A stretch of 64,000 nt of DNA from Caryophanales bacterium UBA2289 (lineage in GTDB: Bacteria; Bacillota_I; Bacilli_A; Izemoplasmatales; Hujiaoplasmataceae), in NCBI GenBank assembly GCA_002345505.1, contig DDWJ01000034.1, positions 51,242 to 115,241 on the forward strand, in the 5' to 3' direction. The notes below the pieces were generated by a model. The model saw only the letters and a program-made list of their open reading frames with translations. It was not told where the DNA came from and searched no databases. Positions 43,827 through 52,719 of the stretch are shown here, piece by piece (position 1 is the first letter of the stretch; each line of letters begins with the position of its first letter). The translations under genes and the position numbers were made by a program.

Positions 43827-45102
43827 AAGAGTTGTTGTTGTAGGTAGTCAATGGGGCGATGAAGGAAAAGGTAAAATTACTGATTATTTAGCAGAAAAAG
43901 CTGATGTTGTAGTAAGAAGTCAAGGCGGTAATAATGCTGGACATACAATTAAATTCAATGATCGTAAATTTGCACTACATTTAATACCTTCAGGAATATT
44001 CAATCCAAAAATTGTTAATATAATGGCTAACGGGATGGTAATAAATCCCTTTGCTTTGTTAGAAGAACTTGAAATGCTTAAAAATGAGGGAATAACAAAG
44101 TATAATCTTTATATTTCTAATAGAGCCCATGTTGTTTTACCTCACCATATTGAACTTGATGTATTGTACGAAAAAATTAAGGGTGCAGATGCCGTTGGAA
44201 CTACCAAAAAAGGTATTGGACCAGCTTATATGGATAAAGTTTCTAGAGTTGGAGTTAGAATTTCAGATTTAATTAATCCAGAATCACTAAGAAAAAGACT
44301 TAAATTGAATCTAGATTCAGCAAGAACAATATTAGAAACAAACAATCAATCAATAGAAAATTTTGAGAGTTTGTACGAGAATTTGATTGAAATCGGACAC
44401 AAAATAAAACCTTTCATAACAGATACCTCAGTCTTATTAAATAACTTAATTGAAGAAGGAAAAAACATACTTTTTGAAGGTGCTCAAGGCAGCATGTTGT
44501 GCGTTGATCACGGAACTTATCCTTACGTAACTTCTTCTTCACCAACAGCAGCTTCAGTTCCCCTAAATTCAGGAATTAGCCCTTATCTGATAACGGATGT
44601 AATTGGCGTTACCAAAGCTTATACAACAAGAGTTGGTGCCGGTGTTTTTCCAACGGAATTTGAAGACGAAATCGCCAAAAGAATAAGAGAAACAGGTAAT
44701 GAATATGGAACAACTACCAGAAGACCTAGACGAATTGGTTGGTTAGATTTGGTAGTATTAAAGCATGTAAAAAGAATAAATGGATTAAACAATTTAAGCA
44801 TTATGCTATTAGATGTTTTAACCGGAATAGAAGAACTTAAAGTTTGTGTTAGTTACAATCTTGATGGAAAAGAAATTGACTACATTCCGGCAGATTATTT
44901 TGAATATGAAAGATGTAAACCAAATTATATTTCACTTCCTGGATGGAGTGAAGACATTACAAAAATTTCTAGTTTTGCTGAATTACCTATAAATTGTCAA
45001 AATTATTTAAAAACGATTGAAGATATTTTGAAGATAAAGGTTACTATTTTATCAGTTGGTCCTGATCGAAAACAAACAGTAACTTTAAAAAATATATTTT
45101 AG
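43819..45102 (+). CDS. purA: Adenylosuccinate synthetase
   Basis: PurA joins IMP and aspartate using GTP, the first committed step to AMP; PurB at 55087 completes it. The 427-residue protein shows the P-loop-like GSQWGDEGKGKITD, RSQGGNNAGHT, GTTKKGIGPAYMDK, FEGAQGSMLCVDHGTYPYVTSS and the C-terminal TRRPRRIGWLD substrate loop. It overlaps the COG2509 gene by 8 bases and has AAGAGGAAA ahead of its ATG. Base use matches its neighbours. Confidence 0.97.
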   Translation: MGKRVVVVGSQWGDEGKGKITDYLAEKADVVVRSQGGNNAGHTIKFNDRKFALHLIPSGIFNPKIVNIMANGMVINPFALLEELEMLKNEGITKYNLYISNRAHVVLPHHIELDVLYEKIKGADAVGTTKKGIGPAYMDKVSRVGVRISDLINPESLRKRLKLNLDSARTILETNNQSIENFESLYENLIEIGHKIKPFITDTSVLLNNLIEEGKNILFEGAQGSMLCVDHGTYPYVTSSSPTAASVPLNSGISPYLITDVIGVTKAYTTRVGAGVFPTEFEDEIAKRIRETGNEYGTTTRRPRRIGWLDLVVLKHVKRINGLNNLSIMLLDVLTGIEELKVCVSYNLDGKEIDYIPADYFEYERCKPNYISLPGWSEDITKISSFAELPINCQNYLKTIEDILKIKVTILSVGPDRKQTVTLKNIF

Positions 45103-45117
45103 AAAAAGGGTGTGAAT

Positions 45118-46350
45118 ATGAAAAGAATTGTCGGCAGACATGCGGAACACAAAAGATTAGAGTCAAATATTCTCCAAATTTCTCAGGAAGCAAAAGCCGC
45201 TAAGAAGAAATATTCAGATGTTATTGACGCGACAGTAGGTATGCTTCACCGTGAAGAAGGAAATGTATTTAGATTTGATGTTGTTGATGATGTTTTACAT
45301 CATTTAAATGACGCTGAAACTTATCATTATGCTCCTGTAAGAGGAACAAAAGATTTTACAGAAGGGGTTTTTGATTGGGTTTTTGGAAATAATGCTGATA
45401 TGATAAGACAAAATTTTAAATACAGTGTTATTCCTACAACTGGAGGTAGCGGAGCTATCTCAAATTCGTTCTACAATTTCAATGATTTCAATCAAAAAGT
45501 TTTACTACCAAATTATTATTGGTCACCTTACCAAAACTTCGCTTTAGAAGCTAACGTTGATTTGAAAACTTTTTTAATGTATGACGAAAACTTTAAGTTC
45601 AATGTAGTTGATTTTAAAGAAAAAGCTTTAGATTTAGCTAAAGAACAAGGAAGATTATGTGTTTTATTAAATGACCCAAGTAATAATCCAACCGGACTAT
45701 GTATGACAAAATCCGATTGGCAAGAAGTTATTAACATATTAAATGAAGTCAATAGATTAGATATTCCAACAATTTTAATTCACGATATCGCTTATATCGA
45801 TTACCAAATGAAGGACAGTAAATATTCAAGAGAAATCTTTGAAGCTTATAAAGATTTAGATGATGATATTCTAGCTATTGTAGTTTTTTCTGGATCTAAG
45901 ACTTTTTCTCTATATGGATTCAGAGTTGGAGCACAAATTGGATTATCTAAATCACAAGAAGTCGTTGATCACTTTGTTAGAGTTGGAGATTATTCTGTAA
46001 GAGGACGTTTTTCAAGTGTTTCTCAACCGGGAATAAACACAATAGGAAAGATTTTTAGCAACCCAGACAAAAAAGAACATTTTGAAAACGAAGTTACTGT
46101 AGCTACTAAATTGTTAAAAGATAGAGCATCATTGTTTTTAAAGGAAGCTGAAAAAAACGACTTAAATATATTACCTTATTGCGGTGGATTCTTCGTAAGT
46201 ATTCCTACGACAAATAAGAATATATTCAAAGATTTAGTAGATGATCATGTATATGTAATTCCGATGCAAGATATTATTAGAGTAGCGATATCATCTCTTT
46301 CGCTAATAGATATACCAGAACTTGTAAGAAAGATTAAAAAGCATATATAA
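45118..46350 (+). CDS. PLP-dependent aminotransferase, class I/II
   Basis: The 410-residue fold-type I enzyme has LLNDPSNNPTGLCM (substrate carboxylate and PLP stacking region), ILIHDIAYIDYQ (Asp and Tyr that contact PLP) and the Schiff-base lysine in FSGSKTFSLYGFRVGAQIG. General layout resembles aspartate/tyrosine/aromatic aminotransferases. As the shikimate and tyrA genes lie next to it, a role in the final transamination to tyrosine or phenylalanine is possible but unproven. The ATG at 45118 is preferred because AAAGGG is seven bases upstream; the GTG at 45112 abuts that site. Confidence 0.83.
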   Translation: MKRIVGRHAEHKRLESNILQISQEAKAAKKKYSDVIDATVGMLHREEGNVFRFDVVDDVLHHLNDAETYHYAPVRGTKDFTEGVFDWVFGNNADMIRQNFKYSVIPTTGGSGAISNSFYNFNDFNQKVLLPNYYWSPYQNFALEANVDLKTFLMYDENFKFNVVDFKEKALDLAKEQGRLCVLLNDPSNNPTGLCMTKSDWQEVINILNEVNRLDIPTILIHDIAYIDYQMKDSKYSREIFEAYKDLDDDILAIVVFSGSKTFSLYGFRVGAQIGLSKSQEVVDHFVRVGDYSVRGRFSSVSQPGINTIGKIFSNPDKKEHFENEVTVATKLLKDRASLFLKEAEKNDLNILPYCGGFFVSIPTTNKNIFKDLVDDHVYVIPMQDIIRVAISSLSLIDIPELVRKIKKHI

Positions 46351-46384
46351 AAAAAATTGTAAGGATTTTCCTTACATTTTTTTT
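46350..46384. terminator. Bidirectional terminator after the aminotransferase gene
   Basis: TGTAAGG (46358-46364), loop ATTTT, CCTTACA (46370-46376). T residues follow on plus and an A-run precedes it for minus, serving the convergent small membrane gene as well. Confidence 0.85.
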
Positions 46385-46395
46385 ATTATTTAAAT

Positions 46396-46611
46396 TTATA
46401 CCAAGAAAGTTACTTTACCATGAAGCACAACCGTAACAATGTCAATTATCCAAAAAATAGTAGCGCCTAGTAGTATCCAAATTAAACCAACAATAAGCCT
46501 TCCTTTAGCGATTCGATACAATCCATAGGCGATTCCGTCAATACCAGGTAAGGCTAAAATAATCTTTAGAATCAATGGAAAGCCATCAATCATTTTTACA
46601 TACTCGTTCAT
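46396..46611 (-). CDS. Small membrane protein, TM2-domain-like
   Basis: The 71-residue protein has two hydrophobic helices around a GLYRIAKGRLIVGL turn, ending in IIDIVTVVLHGK. The spacing resembles the TM2 domain (a Gly-rich helix, YxxGK-like turn, then a helix with IDxxxxLxGK), though the match is loose. Function unknown. It looks real: GGGGG lies seven bases before the ATG and an extended -10 precedes it. It may also be read through from the aro operon, as no terminator separates them. Confidence 0.6.
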   Translation of the reverse strand: MNEYVKMIDGFPLILKIILALPGIDGIAYGLYRIAKGRLIVGLIWILLGATIFWIIDIVTVVLHGKVTFLV

Positions 46612-46633
46612 TTTAAATCCCCCTTTCGGACTA

Positions 46634-46642
46634 ATTATAACA
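46634..46642 (-). promoter_or_regulatory. Extended -10 promoter for the small membrane gene
   Basis: Minus-strand TGTTATAAT, 22 bases before the start codon. Confidence 0.45.
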
Positions 46643-46677
46643 CCATAATAAAAATAAAGAAAGGTACAGGCAATGTT

Positions 46678-47694
46678 TTATTCTAATGATCTATCAATAG
46701 CTTCAGCTACCCTTTTACATTTAGCAACTAAAGTTTTAAATTTTTCAGGTTTTAGTGATTGTTGCCCATCGCTCAATGCTGTTTCTGGAGTTTGATGAAC
46801 TTCAACAATTAATCCATCAGCTCCAGCAGCTATAGATGCAAGCGATAAAGATTCAATATATTCCCATCTTCCGGCCGCATGAGACGGATCAACAATTATT
46901 GGTAAATGGGATAATTTTTTAATCACTGGGATAGAAGATAAATCCAAAGTATTTCGTGTAGAAGATTCAAAAGTCCTAATCCCTCTTTCACATAAGATAA
47001 CGTTAGTATTTCCGCCAGCAAGAATATATTCAGCAGACATTAACCACTCTTCAATAGTGTTTGCGATTCCTCTTTTTAATAGAATAGGTTTATTGATTTT
47101 TCCCAACTCTTTAAGCAAAGCGAAGTTTTGCATATTACGAGCTCCAACCTGGATTAAATCAACATGTTTAACAAACAAATCAATATCGTCAACACTCATG
47201 ATCTCACTTACAACAGGAATATTATACTTACTTTTTGCTTGGCTTAAGATTTCTAAACCCTCTTGTTCTAGCCCTTGGAAAGAATAAGGACTAGTTCTTG
47301 GTTTATATGCTCCACCACGTAAAATTTTAGCACCAGCTTCAATTACAAGTGGTGTTATTTCTTGGATTTGTTCGTTTGATTCCACGGCACATGGACCACC
47401 AATTACAACAATATTTTTACCACCAATTTTTATACCGGCAACATCAACGATTGTATCATCGGGTTTAAACTTACGGTTTACCTTTTTAAAAGCTTCTTGA
47501 ACCCTTAAAACTGTATCTACATATTCATAAGCATATAAACTATTTGGATCAATAGTTGTAGTGTCACCGATTACGCCAATAATTGTAGTTGATTTACCAA
47601 GGCTTTCATGGATTTCAAAACCCTTGCTAATTAAGTGTTTTTTTAACTCATTTATTTGTTCTAGTGTTGCATTGTTTTTTATTTTAACTATCAT
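46678..47694 (-). CDS. aroF: 3-deoxy-7-phosphoheptulonate (DAHP) synthase
   Basis: This enzyme condenses PEP and erythrose-4-phosphate, the entry to the shikimate pathway. The 338-residue protein is the type I-beta form: a ~70-residue N-terminal ferredoxin-like regulatory domain, followed by the barrel with VVIGGPCAVESNEQI, LRGGAYKPRTSPYSFQG, QVGARNMQNFALL, PILLKRGI and VDPSHAAGR. In Thermotoga the similar N-terminal domain gives feedback inhibition by tyrosine, so that control is possible here. It is the last gene of tyrA-aroA-aroB-aroC-aroEK-aroQ-aroF, although it catalyses the first step. Confidence 0.96.
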   Translation of the reverse strand: MIVKIKNNATLEQINELKKHLISKGFEIHESLGKSTTIIGVIGDTTTIDPNSLYAYEYVDTVLRVQEAFKKVNRKFKPDDTIVDVAGIKIGGKNIVVIGGPCAVESNEQIQEITPLVIEAGAKILRGGAYKPRTSPYSFQGLEQEGLEILSQAKSKYNIPVVSEIMSVDDIDLFVKHVDLIQVGARNMQNFALLKELGKINKPILLKRGIANTIEEWLMSAEYILAGGNTNVILCERGIRTFESSTRNTLDLSSIPVIKKLSHLPIIVDPSHAAGRWEYIESLSLASIAAGADGLIVEVHQTPETALSDGQQSLKPEKFKTLVAKCKRVAEAIDRSLE

Positions 47695-47696
47695 AA

Positions 47697-48125
47697 TTAG
47701 ACCTCTTTACTTAAGTATTTAATTGCATCGACGTAACTTTCAAAACCTTTACCATAAAATTGTTCTTCACATGCTGATTTAATAACGGAAACTTTTCTGA
47801 AATCTTCGCGTTTATAGATGTTTGACAAATGAACTTCGATAATCTTTATATTTATCGATAATAAACAATCATAAATAGCGTAGGAGTAATGAGTAAAAGC
47901 TCCAGGATTTATGATTAAAGCATCAAAATTAAGATATTTTTCTTGAATGATATCAATAATTTTGCCTTCGTGATTAGATTGATATATTTCGAGATAATGA
48001 TTGTTATTTTTAGCATAATCAAGAAGATAATTTACTAAATCATCGTAGCTTTTATTACCATAGATTTCTGGTTCTCTTTTACCTAAAAAATTAAGGTTAG
48101 GACCATTAACGATTAAGATACGCAT
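47697..48125 (-). CDS. aroQ: 3-dehydroquinate dehydratase, type II
   Basis: AroQ dehydrates 3-dehydroquinate to 3-dehydroshikimate, the third step. The 142-residue dodecameric type shows ILIVNGPNLNFLGKREPEIYG (Asn and Tyr of the active site, lid Arg), YQSNHEGKIID with its glutamate, NPGAFTHYS and EVHLSNIYKRE with the catalytic His. It overlaps the aroEK end by 20 bases, with GGAGAAA before its ATG, and is 2 bases from aroF. Confidence 0.96.
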   Translation of the reverse strand: MRILIVNGPNLNFLGKREPEIYGNKSYDDLVNYLLDYAKNNNHYLEIYQSNHEGKIIDIIQEKYLNFDALIINPGAFTHYSYAIYDCLLSINIKIIEVHLSNIYKREDFRKVSVIKSACEEQFYGKGFESYVDAIKYLSKEV

Positions 48126-49356
48126 CGATTTTCTCCTTTATCTCATTAATATGATACACTGTATCTTTATTAATATCAATTAATATGTCGCAGGCATTTT
48201 TGTATAAAGGGATTCTCTCTTCTGCCAACAATAGAATATCTTCATTTTTCTTAATAAGAGGCCTTCCTCTTATTTTTTTCTCGGCTATTTTTAGAGGATC
48301 TTTATTTAAATATATAATGATTCCGTTTTGTTTAAGTTTTTCAATGTTACTCCAAACCTTGACTGTTCCACCGCCAGTTGAAATAATATAATTATGCTTT
48401 TTATAAACTAATTTAACAATTTCTGTCTCAAACATTCTAAATTCAGCTTCAGAGTGAACTTGAAAAAAATCATAGATACTCATAGCTATAACTCTTTCTA
48501 TTTCAACGTCGGTATCATAAAGTTTTTTATTTAGCAAACTTTCAAGTAACTTAGAATACTTGCTTTTTCCACTTAAAGGTAAACCAACAAAAACTATGTT
48601 GTATAGTTTCTTAGCTAGTTTTTTATATACTTTATTACTTACATTTAGAGGAATATCACAATTAAGAAATAACTCATGAGCTTTTTTAGCTTGCATAACC
48701 AACATATATAGACCATTGACGGCTTTAATATTTAATTTTTCAGCCTCAAGCAAAAATTTAGTTCTTAAAGGATTATATACCAAATCAATGGCTAATTCTA
48801 AATTATGAAAAACATTTAAACTAAAAATCAATTCCTCTTCATTGTTGGGATACATTCCAACTGGGGTTGTATTAATTATTATTTGATATCCTTTATATTT
48901 TTTGTGATTTTCAAAGAAATCATCAATATCAGATTTCTTATTTCTACACAATCTAACTATATTACCAGCTTTAAGGTTTTGAAGGGCTAAAACGACAGTA
49001 TTTGAGACTGATCCATTACCTAGAATCATAACGTCTTTATTTTTTATATTAACATTATGATATTTTAAAGTTTCGATAAAACCATAATAATCAGTATTGT
49101 ATCCATATAACTTATTATCTCTAACAACAACAGTGTTAACAGAATTAGTTGCCAATGAGATAGAATCTAGTTCATCAACATATTTAACAATTTCGCTTTT
49201 ATATGGAATAGTCACATTAAAACCATCAAATTGATTAGATTCTACGAAACTTTGAATATTATCAATGTTGACAAGGTCGTAATCTTTGTTTCCAAAAGCT
49301 TGATGAATATCTTTTGAAAAACTATGGCTTAGGTTTTTACCAATCAAGCCATACAT
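48106..49356 (-). CDS. aroEK: Bifunctional shikimate dehydrogenase / shikimate kinase (AroE-AroK fusion)
   Basis: One continuous 416-residue frame carries steps four and five. Residues ~1-250 are AroE: YGLIGKNLSHSFS, FNVTIPYK with the catalytic Lys, NTVVVRDNKLYGYNTD, the NADP loop LGNGSVSNTV, and NTTPVGMYP. From ~250 on is AroK: Walker A GLPLSGKS (~256-263), ISTGGGTV and IRGRPLI. No internal start or frameshift is apparent. I use the ATG at 49356, overlapping the aroC stop by one base (TAATG); an upstream TTG at 49368 has no binding site. AroE-AroK fusions exist elsewhere but are uncommon. Confidence 0.93.
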   Translation of the reverse strand: MYGLIGKNLSHSFSKDIHQAFGNKDYDLVNIDNIQSFVESNQFDGFNVTIPYKSEIVKYVDELDSISLATNSVNTVVVRDNKLYGYNTDYYGFIETLKYHNVNIKNKDVMILGNGSVSNTVVLALQNLKAGNIVRLCRNKKSDIDDFFENHKKYKGYQIIINTTPVGMYPNNEEELIFSLNVFHNLELAIDLVYNPLRTKFLLEAEKLNIKAVNGLYMLVMQAKKAHELFLNCDIPLNVSNKVYKKLAKKLYNIVFVGLPLSGKSKYSKLLESLLNKKLYDTDVEIERVIAMSIYDFFQVHSEAEFRMFETEIVKLVYKKHNYIISTGGGTVKVWSNIEKLKQNGIIIYLNKDPLKIAEKKIRGRPLIKKNEDILLLAEERIPLYKNACDILIDINKDTVYHINEIKEKIDAYLNR

Positions 49357-50450
49357 TATTTGTACCAACTTTTATTATGGCTAAATATAAATAAATCTAA
49401 TATTGCAAAACTAATTACGGAATTAACAACATGCAAAACTCTGGAAACTATTTGCGGGTCATGCCTTCCGTTTATTACCAGCTCAACGTTCGTTTGTTTT
49501 TCCAAATCAACAGACATTTGCTTTTTTGATATTGATGAAGTTGGCTTAACAGCTAACCTAATAATAATTGGCTGTCCTGTTGATAATCCACCAAGGATTC
49601 CGCCATTATTATTAGATAGAAAATGGATTTTACCATTTTTGTATTCATATTGATCGTTTGATTCTGAGCCATTCATTCTAGCCAAATTAAATCCTTCACC
49701 AAATTCAATGCCTTTAATTCCCGGAATTGAAAACAAAAGATTGGAAAGATAACTTTCTACAGATAAAAACAAAGGTTCACCCAATCCAATAGGTAAATTA
49801 ATCACTGCTGATTCAATTGTACCCCCCACAGAATCACCTAAGCTTTTTGTTTTTTCAATTAGTTCAGTCATTTTAGGTTTAATGTCATTGTTGATTAAAG
49901 GAAATGATGACTTGTTTAAGTTAACTAACAAATCTTTTTCAATTAATAAACGATCAAAAGAATTGTCATACACATTTTTAATACTCTCGATATGAGAGCC
50001 AATAAAGATGTTCTTTGACTCTAAAATTTGTTGGCAAATAGAACCTACTATCACCCATAATACGGTTAGTCTTCCGGAAAAAATACCTCCGCCAGATCTA
50101 TCGTTACAATTATCATATTTAAAATAAGCAGGTAAGTCTGAGTGACCGGGTCTAGGAACGTTATCTAACGAATTATAATCGCTCTTGTTATAGTCTTTAT
50201 TAGGAACTAAAAATGTTAAAGCGGCGCCAGTTGTATAACCATCCTTATATCCGGATACGATTTCATAATTATCACTTTCTATTCGAGAAGTACTAATTTT
50301 TCCATCAGGTCTTCTTTTGCTTAAATTAAAATTTAGTAATTCAAAATTTAATTCAATTCCAGCTGGAATTTGGTCTAAAACAACCCCAAGGAATTTTCCA
50401 TGAGATTCACCAAAAAAAGTAAGTTTAATATTATTACCGATATTATTCAT
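49356..50450 (-). CDS. aroC: Chorismate synthase
   Basis: AroC removes phosphate from EPSP to form chorismate, needing reduced FMN. The 364-residue protein shows FFGESHGKFLGVVLDQIPAG (signature with His), RRPDGKISTSR, RPGHSDLPAYFKY, RSGGGIFSGRLT, and the late INGRHDPQIVSRVLHV. The usual RSSAR-type block is RSGGGIF here, slightly divergent. A flavin reductase-like gene at 53721 could supply reduced FMN, which is speculation. It is followed at once by aroEK. Confidence 0.95.
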   Translation of the reverse strand: MNNIGNNIKLTFFGESHGKFLGVVLDQIPAGIELNFELLNFNLSKRRPDGKISTSRIESDNYEIVSGYKDGYTTGAALTFLVPNKDYNKSDYNSLDNVPRPGHSDLPAYFKYDNCNDRSGGGIFSGRLTVLWVIVGSICQQILESKNIFIGSHIESIKNVYDNSFDRLLIEKDLLVNLNKSSFPLINNDIKPKMTELIEKTKSLGDSVGGTIESAVINLPIGLGEPLFLSVESYLSNLLFSIPGIKGIEFGEGFNLARMNGSESNDQYEYKNGKIHFLSNNNGGILGGLSTGQPIIIRLAVKPTSSISKKQMSVDLEKQTNVELVINGRHDPQIVSRVLHVVNSVISFAILDLFIFSHNKSWYK

Positions 50451-50466
50451 AAAATATCAACTCCAT

Positions 50467-51450
50467 CTACAATTCTTCAATTTGTTTTTTTATTATGTAA
50501 GCTTCACCAATTTTATCCACCATCACTACATAAATACCGTTATTTTTTGCCTTCTTATCTAATTTAACGTATTGTAATAACTCCTCTTTTGTTACAGTAT
50601 CTTCAGAAGGTAAATTATATTTAGATAATACTACCTTTAATTCACTTTCAATTTCTTTATCAACCATGAAAAGCATCCCTAATCCTACAGCTTCGCCATG
50701 AAGATATTTTTCATATTTGTAAAAAGCTTCATAGGCGTGTCCGAATGTGTGTCCAAAATTTAACAAGCGTCTATCTCTTTCGTCAAACTCATCTTTTTCG
50801 ACTAATTCTTGTTTTATTAACAATGATTGATAAATATAATATCCAATATTGCTCTTAATATCAAGGTTTTTTAAATCTTCAAATAAACTTTTAGACTTTA
50901 TCATTCCATACTTAATCATTTCCGCTACACCATTATTAAAATGCTTTTCGGGTAATGTGTCTAGCACTTTTGGGTCAATCAAAACTAAACTAGGAGGATA
51001 AATGGATCCGATACAGTTCTTAGCACTCTCAGTGTTAATACCCACTTTACCGCCGATAGAAGAATCTATTTGAGACAGTAATGTTGTTGGAATTTGAATA
51101 TATTCAATACCTCTCAAAATAGTAGATGCTAAAAAACCCGCAAGATCTCCTGTAACTCCTCCGCCCAAAGCGATAATAATACTATCTTTTTTTACTTCTT
51201 TTTTAAGAAGAATATTCGCTATTCTTTCATATTGAAAAAACGATTTCGAGGATTCGCCTTCGGGGAAATCAATAAGGTAATTATTAGACAATTTATTAGA
51301 CAATTTGTTTACAAATAATTTTGAAACATTATCATCAGAAATAATTATATAGTTTTTACTTACATCTAAATAATTTTCAATATTATCAAGAAGATGATCT
51401 TTGATATATATATCATATTCTCTTCTTGATGATTTAATAGTTAATTTCAA
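50467..51450 (-). CDS. aroB: 3-dehydroquinate synthase
   Basis: AroB cyclises DAHP, the second step, using NAD+ and a metal. Seen are the NAD block ALGGGVTGDLAGFLAST, RGIEYIQIPTTLLSQIDSSIGGKVGIN, the metal ligands in MIKYGMI and the later FGHTFGHAYE (His) and LHGEAVGLGM. I prefer TTG at 51450 because GGTGA sits five bases ahead; a GTG at 51459, immediately after the aroA stop, lacks a site but is possible and would add three residues. About 327 residues, slightly shorter than the usual ~360. Confidence 0.95.
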   Translation of the reverse strand: MKLTIKSSRREYDIYIKDHLLDNIENYLDVSKNYIIISDDNVSKLFVNKLSNKLSNNYLIDFPEGESSKSFFQYERIANILLKKEVKKDSIIIALGGGVTGDLAGFLASTILRGIEYIQIPTTLLSQIDSSIGGKVGINTESAKNCIGSIYPPSLVLIDPKVLDTLPEKHFNNGVAEMIKYGMIKSKSLFEDLKNLDIKSNIGYYIYQSLLIKQELVEKDEFDERDRRLLNFGHTFGHAYEAFYKYEKYLHGEAVGLGMLFMVDKEIESELKVVLSKYNLPSEDTVTKEELLQYVKLDKKAKNNGIYVVMVDKIGEAYIIKKQIEEL

Positions 51451-51459
51451 TTTAATCAC

Positions 51460-52716
51460 CTAAATATATTCTATTCTAATACCAAGAGATTGCAAATCAT
51501 CGAAAAAGTCAGGATAAGACTTATTTATTGCTTCTGCCCTTTCAATGATTAATGGGCCTTCGGCTCTCAATGCGGCAATTGCGGTTGACATTGCCATTCT
51601 ATGGTCATTATAAGAATCAATAGTTCCTTTCCTAAAGATTTCTGAACCTTGAATAATATAGCTATCACCAAGAATATTGGTTTTTATGCCCAAAACAGAA
51701 AGTATTTCGTTAGTGGCTAGTAATCGATCGGTTTCCTTTATCCTTAATCTATTTGCATTATAAATTAAGGTCTCACCTTTCGATACTCCACCCAATATTG
51801 ATAATATAGGACCAATATCAGGGCATTGACTAATGTCTATTTTAATTCCAAAGGTCTCTGATTTTACAAACCTAAGAGAATCTCTTTCTTTTAAAACTTT
51901 TCCACCCATAGACCTTATTAAATCAATTATTACACTATCAGGTTGCAAAGTATTTTTATTTACATTACTTATTTTTATATCGCCGTTAATAATACCTGCA
52001 ACTGCGAAAAACGCTAACTGTGAATAATCTGCTTCTACAGAATAATTGCATGATTTGTAAGTTTGATTACCACTTATAAAATAAACATTATTATCTTCTA
52101 TTATATTAATGTTAAAGCTTTTTAAAACGTCAATAGTAAGGTCTACATATTTTTTTGATTCCAACTTGCCAGTTATTTCAATTTTGGAATCTAAAGTTTT
52201 TAAAGGTAAAGCGAATAATAAACCGCTTATAAATTGAGAACTTACATTTCCAGGCAATTTATATAAACCAGGGTCTATTTCTCCTTTTATATAAATGTTA
52301 TTTTCATTTTTATCAAACTTAATATTCTTGTTGATAAAGATATCTTCATAAACTGATAAAGGTCTTTTTAGCAATGAGTGCTTACCAGTAAAACTAATTC
52401 CTTTATCATTACAAAGAAGAGGTATAAGAAATCTCATTGTTGATCCTGACTCTTTACAATCGATTTCTTCATCACCAAAAAAAGAAAGATTTCCATTTCC
52501 ATAAACATTCAATGCATTATCCATTTTTTCAATTTTAATCCCAAGTTGTTTAAATGCATTAATTGTAGCTTTTATATCATCAGAAAAAGATACATTTTTA
52601 ATTGTAGATTTTCCATCAGCTAAACAAGCGCAAATTATTGCGCGATGAAGAATTGATTTAGATGGAGGTATTCTAACGCTTCCTTTTGCAAAGCCTGGAT
52701 AAATTTTTACTTTCAT
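51460..52716 (-). CDS. aroA: 5-enolpyruvylshikimate-3-phosphate synthase
   Basis: AroA transfers enolpyruvyl from PEP to shikimate-3-phosphate, step six. The 418-residue protein has GSVRIPPSKSILHRAII with the substrate-binding Lys, KESGSTMRFLIPLL, QFISGLLFALPL, and RIKETDRLLATNEILS, then YNDHRMAMS. The PEP-site block has SGSTMRFL; class I/II glyphosate sensitivity cannot be decided by eye. It lies 3 bases after tyrA and abuts aroB. Confidence 0.96.
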   Translation of the reverse strand: MKVKIYPGFAKGSVRIPPSKSILHRAIICACLADGKSTIKNVSFSDDIKATINAFKQLGIKIEKMDNALNVYGNGNLSFFGDEEIDCKESGSTMRFLIPLLCNDKGISFTGKHSLLKRPLSVYEDIFINKNIKFDKNENNIYIKGEIDPGLYKLPGNVSSQFISGLLFALPLKTLDSKIEITGKLESKKYVDLTIDVLKSFNINIIEDNNVYFISGNQTYKSCNYSVEADYSQLAFFAVAGIINGDIKISNVNKNTLQPDSVIIDLIRSMGGKVLKERDSLRFVKSETFGIKIDISQCPDIGPILSILGGVSKGETLIYNANRLRIKETDRLLATNEILSVLGIKTNILGDSYIIQGSEIFRKGTIDSYNDHRMAMSTAIAALRAEGPLIIERAEAINKSYPDFFDDLQSLGIRIEYI

Positions 52717-52719
52717 TGG

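Noticed and set aside
49360..49653. Open frame antisense to aroC
   Set aside because: It is a shadow of the chorismate synthase frame, which carries all family motifs on the minus strand.
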